Below are positions 5,652-10,930 of a stretch of 10,930 bases of DNA, in pieces (within the stretch, counting starts at the first letter, position 1; each line of letters opens with the position of its first letter). The DNA comes from Anaerolineae bacterium. GTDB taxonomy: Bacteria > Chloroflexota > Anaerolineae > Promineifilales > Promineifilaceae. The notes beneath the pieces are model-generated. The model saw only the letters and a program-made list of their open reading frames with translations, made no database searches and was not told where the DNA came from. The stretch spans positions 1 to 10,930 of the forward strand of contig JANQGC010000079.1 of assembly GCA_028277515.1 (NCBI GenBank), written 5' to 3'. The translations under genes and the position numbers were made by a program.

Positions 5652-7526
5652 TTATTGGTCCACTTCATCGCTGCGGCGTAAAATGAAAAATGTGACATCA
5701 TCCGCAGGTATTTTACTGCCCGTGTGTTCTTCGACGGCCGATTCGATAGCATCGGCGAGCCGCTCGACTGGCTCACTGCTGTGCTGGGTCATCAGAGAAA
5801 CGAGCGGATCGGCACCAAATAATTCCCTTTCCGAGTTGCGTGCCTCTGAAATGCCATCGGTATAAGCCAGCAAGGTATCATCTCGCTGCAAATATACTTC
5901 CTCTACTGTAAAATGAGCATTGGGCAGCAAGCCAATCGCCGGGCCACTGGGCATCAATCTCCTCTCCTGGCCATTTTTATCAACAATTAAAGGTGGCACA
6001 TGCCCACTGTTCACATAAATAAGCCGGCCGGTAACCGGGTCCAATACACACACAAACAAGGTGGCAAATATGTGAATGTTAGCATGGTGGCTGCCGATAT
6101 AGGCGTTGGTCAGACGGATAGTGTCCAACAATGCAGCTTTATCGCTGGGATAAAAGGGACGAGGCCATGAGGGTTGGCCCAAATGCCAGCGATCCTCTTT
6201 ATTCGGTTGAGGCTCTACCTCCTGCATCGGGTTCCCTGTCTTGACTGTGTAGTGCTGCAAAATAAAAGCCCGCAGCAGGCTGCGCAGCAAGGCCATGAAC
6301 AGGGCAGCGACGACCCCTTTATCGCAGACATCCGCGATGATCATTCCAATTCTGCTCATAGGAGCAGGGAATGCGTCGTAAAAATCTCCTGCCACCTCAC
6401 GGGCCGGTTGAAAACGGGCCGTTAACTGCCAGCCAGGCGGTTGGGGCAGGCTGGCGGGAAAAAAGCCGGCCTGGATTTCACGGCCGATTTCCAGTTCTTT
6501 TTTATAACGCAGCAGCGAAGCCTCACGCTTGCGCAGCCGCCGGTTGTGCAAAGCAACAGCAACCTGGGAAGCCAGGGATTCCGTTACAAGTTGTTGGTAA
6601 GGGCCAAATGAAACTACCTGCCCCGTTTCCGGATTCTGGGCATTGCGCAGCTGCAAGACGCCGGTCACTTCATGGTTGATTAACGGGACGGTCAGGCAAG
6701 ATGTCGTTCGATAATTATTCTTGCGGTCAAACTCGCGTGTACCGGAAAAATCAAAACCGCTGCCATCATGCACATCAGCGATATTAATCGAAATACCTTC
6801 ATGGGCCGCAAAGGTAGCCACGTTCTCTAATACCGGCCGGCCTGCTTCATCAAAGAGCGGTAAATTATTATGAGGAACAACCTCATCCTTGGTGCCGCCA
6901 AAAGCCAATCCTAAGGATCTGACGCGCAATACGGCATACCGCAGTTCATCATCTGGCGTGCGCATGAACAAAGTGCCTGAATCAGCGTGGCAAAGATCCA
7001 TCGCCGTGAGCACAAAACGTTCGACCAGCCGGTAAAAATTCTTTTCGGCCGATAATGCAACACTCAAGGGCAAAATCACCATCCGCAAATCATCAGCCAG
7101 TTTTTCAACTTCATTGAAAGCGTGCAAAGCAGAGATCGCCTGTTCCTGCAAGCGTTTCTTTTGCAGGTGGGATTGGATACGTACCTTGAGCAAATTGCTG
7201 CTGATTGGCAGTAAAAAGTAATCCGCCGCCCCTTGTTCAATACACTCATTGATTAATATGAGGTTTTCAGGATCACCAAAAATGATCAGCGGCACGGGAA
7301 CTTCCCCGGTCAAGGAGTCCAGAATTTCTGCATCGGCACATTCTTCAAAGCCGGCATCAAGTAACATGATGTCAAAGGTTTGAACCCCGATCATCTGCGC
7401 CGCCTGGCTTAAATCTGTTGTCAGTGTGACATCATATAGCCCCAATTGATTTAAAGCCTCAGCTACCTGGGCTTGCCTTAGGGGATCATGGCTCACCAGA
7501 AGCAGATTGGCATATGTCACATTCAT
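5652..7526 (-). CDS. RsbU/SpoIIE-type PP2C serine phosphatase with degenerate receiver and GAF domains
   Basis: A 624-residue cytoplasmic regulator expected to dephosphorylate a STAS anti-anti-sigma protein. Residues about 5-125 form a receiver-like domain: the phosphoacceptor-position Asp is present (D57 in FDIMLLD), but the acidic pair is reduced to HD at 13-14 and the conserved Lys before Pro is Leu (L106-P107). Residues about 160-328 form a GAF-like sensor (GTLFMRT, SCLTVPLI, TGVLQLRN, LASQVAVAL). Residues about 345-620 are the PP2C/SpoIIE catalytic domain: EVAGDFYDAF (D381, D384), IIADVCDKG (D399, D402), YVNSGHVPP, YTDGISEA (D557) and ADDVTFFIL (D609, D610). A roughly 35-residue loop rich in Pro and polar residues (about 427-461) interrupts it. 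The start overlaps the glgX stop (ATGA) and lacks a clear Shine-Dalgarno, suggesting translational coupling. The likely substrate is the STAS protein at 9911-10252 or a distant paralogue. Confidence 0.9.
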   Translation of the reverse strand: MNVTYANLLLVSHDPLRQAQVAEALNQLGLYDVTLTTDLSQAAQMIGVQTFDIMLLDAGFEECADAEILDSLTGEVPVPLIIFGDPENLILINECIEQGAADYFLLPISSNLLKVRIQSHLQKKRLQEQAISALHAFNEVEKLADDLRMVILPLSVALSAEKNFYRLVERFVLTAMDLCHADSGTLFMRTPDDELRYAVLRVRSLGLAFGGTKDEVVPHNNLPLFDEAGRPVLENVATFAAHEGISINIADVHDGSGFDFSGTREFDRKNNYRTTSCLTVPLINHEVTGVLQLRNAQNPETGQVVSFGPYQQLVTESLASQVAVALHNRRLRKREASLLRYKKELEIGREIQAGFFPASLPQPPGWQLTARFQPAREVAGDFYDAFPAPMSRIGMIIADVCDKGVVAALFMALLRSLLRAFILQHYTVKTGNPMQEVEPQPNKEDRWHLGQPSWPRPFYPSDKAALLDTIRLTNAYIGSHHANIHIFATLFVCVLDPVTGRLIYVNSGHVPPLIVDKNGQERRLMPSGPAIGLLPNAHFTVEEVYLQRDDTLLAYTDGISEARNSERELFGADPLVSLMTQHSSEPVERLADAIESAVEEHTGSKIPADDVTFFILRRSDEVDQ

Positions 7527-9658
7527 GAGTCTTGCAAATTATCAATAATATGACCGGTTAAAATAAAAACGGAACGTGGACCTACGTGAAACTGATTTTG
7601 ATCATTTAACGGCTTTTCCGACCCTGGGCGACAAATCTCATGTGGATATGGCAAGCTGGTATTCACAAACTGCTGCCACTGCCGCCCTTCGGGCAGGCGA
7701 GGCAGTTGAAAGGCATGACTTTCCCAATGCATATTCATACCCACATAAATATAATCGTCCGGCTCCATGCCAACAGGAACATGCTCGCCACACAGCATCA
7801 TGCCCAAAATACGGCTGTGATCTGCCCAATCCGGGTTCCATGCTTCCACCCCATGCCAGGAAATATCGGGGTAACCACTGTTTTTCTGATCACGCTGTTG
7901 AAAATAAAAACGGTTGCGCAGTACACGGTGGCTTTTACGAAAGGCGATACAGAATTGCATGAAGCGGAAAATTTCTTTGTTCTTTTCTAACCGCTGCCAA
8001 TCGAGCCAGTTTAATTCATTGTCCTGGCAGTAGGTGTTGTTATTGCCCCCTTTGGAATGAGCCATCTCATCACCCATTAAAATCATCGGCACACCCTGGC
8101 TGACCATTAGGACAGCAATTCCATTTTTCATCAGTCGTCGCCGCAATTGATTGATCGATTCATCGCCGGTCGGTCCTTCATGGCCGCAGTTCCAACTGTA
8201 ATTCTCGCTGTGCCCATCTCGATTGTCTTCGCCGTTGGCTTCATTGTGCTTCTCGTTGTATGAATAGAGATCATTGAGTGTAAAACCATCATGGGCGGTG
8301 ATGAAGTTGATTGAGGCTGTCGGCCCGCGATCAGCATACATATTAGGTGCACCCTTAATCAACGTGGCCATATCCCGAACCTGTCCCATATCCCCTTTGA
8401 GAAATCGACGTAGTGTGTCACGATACTGGTCGTTCCACTCTGACCAACGTTCGTAAGCGGGAAAAGATCCTACCTGGTATAAGCCGCCGGCATCCCAAGC
8501 TTCAGCAATCAGCTTACATTTGCCCAAAATGGGATCATAAGCTAACGCCTCTAAAAGAGGCGGGTTCGGTAAGGGGCGACCTTCCGAATCTCGACCCAGA
8601 ATCGACGCCAGGTCAAAACGAAAGCCGTCAATGTGATATTCAGCGGCCCAATAGCGCAGGCAGTCCAACACCATATCGCGGACGACGGGATTGTTGCAGT
8701 TCATGGTGTTGCCGCAGCCGCTGAAATTTTGATAACGGCCGTCCGGCTTCAGCATATAATAAGTCTTGTTATCCAAACCACGGAAGCTGATCGTACGATC
8801 AGCTTCTTCCCCCTCACCCGTATGGTTGAAAACGACATCCAAAATGACTTCGATCCCATGATTGTGCAGTTCCTTGACCAGCGTCTTAAATTCATCTACC
8901 TGCATCCCCAGACTACCCGTTGCCGCATAGCCCGCTTTTGGCGCAAAAAACCCGATCGTGCTGTATCCCCAATAATTGAGCAACTTCTCACCGGTGAAGG
9001 GATTGGTAAACTGGTTGTCGAACTCATCAAACTCATGAATAGGCATCAATTCCAAACAATTAATACCCAATTCCTTAAAATAAGGGATCTTTTCGCGAAT
9101 AGCCGCATACGTTCCCGGAAACTTGACCCCGGAGGAGGGATGGCGGGTAAGGCCCCGAACGTGCATTTCATAAATAATCAAATCTTCCAGCGGCGTCTCC
9201 AAAGGATGATCTTCCGTCCAATCAAAATCATCTTGAACGACCATTCCCCGCTGCTGGTAAATATTGTTTGGGTCCGACTCTTCACCCCATACGTCGCGCC
9301 CGCTGATTAGCCTGGCGTAGGGATCCAGCAAAATGTTCTCTGAATTGAAAAGGTGGCCCAGGTGTGGTTCATATGGGCCGTCCATGCGGTAGCCATATTC
9401 GATATTTTCATAATCAAGGTCAAACACCACCATAGCGTACACGTGGCCGATGTGATAAGAAGCGTGAAAAGGGATTTCAACCAGAGGCGCTTTGGCCCCC
9501 TTTTCAAACAAGATCAGGGTACAGGAAGTGGCGTGGCGCGAAAATACGGCGAAGTTGATCCCGCCTGGAACACGGGTTGCCCCAAAAGGGTATGGCCGCC
9601 CGGGTCGGATCAAAAAATCACCATGTCGATGGGTTGGATAAATATCAATGGGCTGCAT
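7523..9658 (-). CDS. glgX: Glycogen debranching enzyme, GlgX/isoamylase type (GH13)
   Basis: A 711-residue cytoplasmic enzyme that hydrolyses alpha-1,6 branches of glycogen or phosphorylase limit dextrin. An N-terminal CBM48/early-set domain (about 18-120) starts with RPYPFGATRVPGGINFAVFS. The GH13 barrel shows all conserved regions: DVVFNH (274-279), GFRFDLAS with nucleophile D349, IAEAWD with acid/base E386, and TAHDGF with D457. GMVVQDDF, YEMHVRGLTRHPSSG and the length (usual for the family) support full-length GlgX/TreX over pullulanase or malto-oligosyltrehalose enzymes. Start choice: an in-frame TGA lies 27 nt upstream with no other start between, so ATG 9658 is forced. There is no Shine-Dalgarno, but TAAAAT lies 7 nt upstream, as expected for a leaderless mRNA. 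The gene ends in an ATGA overlap with the phosphatase, linking carbon-store breakdown with a partner-switching regulator. Confidence 0.95.
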   Translation of the reverse strand: MQPIDIYPTHRHGDFLIRPGRPYPFGATRVPGGINFAVFSRHATSCTLILFEKGAKAPLVEIPFHASYHIGHVYAMVVFDLDYENIEYGYRMDGPYEPHLGHLFNSENILLDPYARLISGRDVWGEESDPNNIYQQRGMVVQDDFDWTEDHPLETPLEDLIIYEMHVRGLTRHPSSGVKFPGTYAAIREKIPYFKELGINCLELMPIHEFDEFDNQFTNPFTGEKLLNYWGYSTIGFFAPKAGYAATGSLGMQVDEFKTLVKELHNHGIEVILDVVFNHTGEGEEADRTISFRGLDNKTYYMLKPDGRYQNFSGCGNTMNCNNPVVRDMVLDCLRYWAAEYHIDGFRFDLASILGRDSEGRPLPNPPLLEALAYDPILGKCKLIAEAWDAGGLYQVGSFPAYERWSEWNDQYRDTLRRFLKGDMGQVRDMATLIKGAPNMYADRGPTASINFITAHDGFTLNDLYSYNEKHNEANGEDNRDGHSENYSWNCGHEGPTGDESINQLRRRLMKNGIAVLMVSQGVPMILMGDEMAHSKGGNNNTYCQDNELNWLDWQRLEKNKEIFRFMQFCIAFRKSHRVLRNRFYFQQRDQKNSGYPDISWHGVEAWNPDWADHSRILGMMLCGEHVPVGMEPDDYIYVGMNMHWESHAFQLPRLPEGRQWQQFVNTSLPYPHEICRPGSEKPLNDQNQFHVGPRSVFILTGHIIDNLQDS

Positions 9659-9665
9659 TCTTGGT

Positions 9666-9671
9666 ATTTTA
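9666..9671 (-). promoter_or_regulatory. glgX: Candidate -10 element for leaderless glgX mRNA
   Basis: TAAAAT on the minus strand is followed by ACCAAGA and then ATG 9658, so transcription would begin at or next to the start codon. glgX lacks a Shine-Dalgarno and cannot start further upstream. No good -35 hexamer lies 16-18 nt away, which keeps confidence modest. Confidence 0.35.
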
Positions 9672-9727
9672 CACCGGAACGTTTTTCAAATCAGCATTTT
9701 TGGCAGATTGTTTTGTAACTGTAACAT

Positions 9728-9771
9728 AAATTGCCTAATTTGTGCTAATGAGCAAATTAGGCAATTTGCTC
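9728..9771. repeat. Perfect 15-bp inverted repeat with overlapping alternative hairpin
   Basis: AAATTGCCTAATTTG (9728-9742) and CAAATTAGGCAATTT (9753-9767) are exact reverse complements around a 10-nt loop. The right arm also takes part in a second perfect hairpin, GAGCAAATT-AGGC-AATTTGCTC (9750-9771). The two structures exclude each other in RNA. It lies between the STAS gene and glgX. A plus-strand promoter-like pair, TTGTAA (9713-9718) and TAATTT (9736-9741) with 17-nt spacing, overlaps the left arm. Confidence 0.75.
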
Positions 9772-9779
9772 TACATAAA

Positions 9780-9814
9780 CAACAATAGCTACCCGCTCCA
9801 GGTAGCTATTGTTG
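9780..9814. repeat. Perfect 14-bp-arm palindrome, possible terminator of the STAS operon
   Basis: CAACAATAGCTACC (9780-9793), a 7-nt loop and GGTAGCTATTGTTG (9801-9814) are exact reverse complements. Read on the minus strand, the stem is followed by TTTATG, a weak U-tract, so it could end transcription from the epimerase/RsbW/RsbV genes about 100 nt after the STAS stop. On the plus strand it is followed by GCGC and then a consensus Shine-Dalgarno, so a leader hairpin is an alternative reading. Confidence 0.65.
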
Positions 9815-9840
9815 CGCTAAGCACAAAGGAGGTATATGAC

Positions 9841-9867
9841 ATGAGCAACTATAGATTAACACAATGA
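9841..9867 (+). other. Possible 8-codon leader-type ORF (MSNYRLTQ) behind a consensus Shine-Dalgarno
   Basis: On the plus strand AAAGGAGGT is followed by ATATGAC and ATG, then seven sense codons and TGA. The Shine-Dalgarno is the best in the window after that of the CSLREA gene, yet no longer frame follows. It may be a leader peptide, the truncated head of a lost gene, or chance. All neighbouring genes are on the other strand, which weighs against it. Confidence 0.2.
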
Positions 9868-9910
9868 CAACCGTTTAACTTTAAGGCAACCTTATGGCTG
9901 GCTTAATCTC

Positions 9911-10252
9911 TCATTCTGCGCCGGAAAGCGCCTGCAATCCGGCATCCAGCGTCTCATACGCTTCAAAAAAACCTAAGAAGCCGGTGATTTGCATCGTATC
10001 ATGCAGCATCTCCGACAAGCGGCAAAGGACAATACGCCCACCGACCTCGGCCGTCTTACGGTAGATCAACAACAAAGCTCGCAGGCCAACACTGGAGATG
10101 TAAGGCACACCGGCCATATCCAACAGAATCCGGCACTGCGGATTAATTAAAGGCAAAAGTTGGTCCTGAACTGCCCCGGCGGTCTGGCTATCCAAATCAC
10201 CCTGTAAAGCAACTTTCGTCACCACTCCTGCACTATTAATCTCAAATTCCAT
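9911..10252 (-). CDS. STAS-domain anti-anti-sigma factor (RsbV/SpoIIAA type)
   Basis: A 113-residue single-domain cytoplasmic protein. The fold signature is complete: VTKVALQGDLDSQTA (11-25), CRILLDMAGVPYISSVGLRALL (40-61), GGRIVLCRLS and MLHDTMQITGF near the C-terminus. By alignment with SpoIIAA, S53 in YISSVGLR is the likely phosphorylated serine. Unphosphorylated protein should bind the RsbW-like partner and free its target sigma factor or effector; a PP2C phosphatase reverses phosphorylation. It starts 15 bp after the RsbW-like gene with an AGGG Shine-Dalgarno and is clearly co-transcribed. The phosphatase at 5652-7526 is the nearest candidate activator. Which sigma factor or effector is controlled cannot be read from the window. 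Confidence 0.92.
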   Translation of the reverse strand: MEFEINSAGVVTKVALQGDLDSQTAGAVQDQLLPLINPQCRILLDMAGVPYISSVGLRALLLIYRKTAEVGGRIVLCRLSEMLHDTMQITGFLGFFEAYETLDAGLQALSGAE

Positions 10253-10267
10253 CTTTTTCCCTGAGGT

Positions 10268-10720
10268 CTAATTTGTCGAAATCAACTGCACAAACGTATG
10301 GCGGTTAACATCTCCGATTCGCTGGTAATCATACGCATGCACGCCTTTTAAAGCCAGATAAACGCCTAATCCTCCCTGCGACCGGTCCACCAATGGCTGT
10401 TCTAAGTCCTTCGGCTGTGGCGTTTGGCGTGGATCATATTCAGGACTGCTTTCTTCAACGACAATCACCAGCCGATCACATTGGGAATAGGCAAAAATGC
10501 GCAAGTTGCCCTTTGTGCCCTTCTTGCAATACCCGTGAATCACAGAATTGGTCGCGATCTCTTCCACAGCCAGGCGAAGCTGGTAAGAGAGTTTTGGCTC
10601 CGTGTTGCATTTCGCGGCTGCTTCCAACACGTATTGGCCAAGAGCACGAATCGAGTCCAATGTACCCGGCATCACTAGAGGTGGTTCGTCGGCAAAATCA
10701 CGTTCATTCACATCTCTCAT
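10268..10720 (-). CDS. RsbW/SpoIIAB-like anti-sigma factor, GHKL serine kinase
   Basis: A 150-residue cytoplasmic ATP-binding protein of the HATPase_c_2 type. The N box is LAVEEIATNSVIHGY (50-64; E53/E54, N58, H62). The G2 box is RSQGGLGVYL (113-122), and NRHTFVQL (139-146) is the terminal strand. The expected G1 box, D-x-G-x-x-F-D-P, reads E-S-S-P-E-Y-D-P at 90-97, so the adenine-contacting Asp is Glu and the Gly is Ser. Residues 1-15 are an acidic extension. It is predicted to phosphorylate the adjacent STAS protein and to sequester a sigma factor or other target. Its ATG overlaps the stop of the upstream epimerase gene (ATGA), implying translational coupling; the STAS gene follows 15 bp later. 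Confidence 0.88.
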   Translation of the reverse strand: MRDVNERDFADEPPLVMPGTLDSIRALGQYVLEAAAKCNTEPKLSYQLRLAVEEIATNSVIHGYCKKGTKGNLRIFAYSQCDRLVIVVEESSPEYDPRQTPQPKDLEQPLVDRSQGGLGVYLALKGVHAYDYQRIGDVNRHTFVQLISTN

Positions 10721-10930
10721 TGTAAAGTCAGGGCCACTCCCCGGTCAAGATCGATTTGCGCTTGGAACCCCAGCTCCCGTTCCGCACGTGTCATGTCCAG
10801 GTGAAAATCCCGGCTCATAATGGCCATACCCTCGGGCGTCAGCGCCCCTTGTATCTCCGGGAAAAATGGTTTGGCCAGTAACCGTGAAACGAAGGCGGTA
10901 CGCATGGCGGCTTGCGGCTGCACCGCCAGA
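10717..10930 (-). CDS. C-terminal part of a probable NAD-dependent sugar epimerase/dehydratase
   Basis: The frame is open from the right edge to a TGA at 10719-10717, giving about 71 C-terminal residues; the N-terminus lies outside. The tail carries LDMTRAERELGFQAQIDLDRGVALTL, in pieces typical of extended short-chain dehydrogenases such as UDP-glucose epimerase and related enzymes ('D-x-x-R-A-x-x-E-L-G-F...L-x-x-G'), where this segment closes the substrate-binding lobe. No catalytic YxxxK or Rossmann motif is visible because it lies upstream of the window. It overlaps the RsbW-like gene by ATGA. Substrate unknown; assignment rests on the tail alone. Confidence 0.7.
   Translation of the reverse strand, partial: LAVQPQAAMRTAFVSRLLAKPFFPEIQGALTPEGMAIMSRDFHLDMTRAERELGFQAQIDLDRGVALTLQ

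Noticed and set aside
8633..9310. Plus-strand frame of 225 residues
   Set aside because: It lies antisense to the conserved catalytic part of glgX and has no recognisable domain or Shine-Dalgarno.

Overview
The window looks like chromosomal DNA of a free-living bacterium of moderate GC content. The mix of genes (a CSLREA-type beta-helix surface protein, a split RsbU/RsbV/RsbW-type partner-switching set, a GlgX-type debranching enzyme) and the repeat-rich intergenic style suggest an uncultured Chloroflexota (Anaerolineae/Caldilineae-like). That is an inference from style; no marker gene is present. All eight genes I accept lie on the minus strand, so the text is read from the right end to the left.

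Right part (10930 to 9911): the C-terminal end of a probable NAD-dependent sugar epimerase/dehydratase overlaps by ATGA a gene for an RsbW-like GHKL serine kinase/anti-sigma factor, followed 15 bp later by an RsbV-like STAS anti-anti-sigma factor. A 252-bp gap (9659-9910) holds two perfect palindromes and a tiny plus-strand ORF behind a consensus Shine-Dalgarno. Next come glgX (7523-9658) and a REC-like/GAF/PP2C phosphatase (5652-7526), again joined by ATGA. The window thus carries all three classes of a partner-switching circuit, with the phosphatase translationally coupled to a glycogen debranching enzyme.

Middle part (5651 to 2369): after a gap with a plausible promoter and a compound hairpin repeat comes a three-gene cassette. 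It encodes an XRE-cupin regulator, an SsnA-like amidohydrolase and a knotted (YgeW/N-acetylornithine-type) carbamoyltransferase. In E. coli the ssnA and ygeW genes share a locus linked to purine/nitrogen catabolism, so this looks like a small regulated nitrogen-compound degradation unit. Two junctions hold unrelated perfect palindromes with 15-16 bp arms.

Left part (2368 to 1): a 494-bp non-coding stretch rich in inverted and direct repeats, then a secreted or membrane-anchored CSLREA/beta-helix protein that runs off the left end (624 full codons visible). Its centre contains ten regularly spaced C-x4-C motifs followed by acidic residues, the most unusual protein feature here.

No tRNA, rRNA, CRISPR array, insertion sequence or phage gene was seen.
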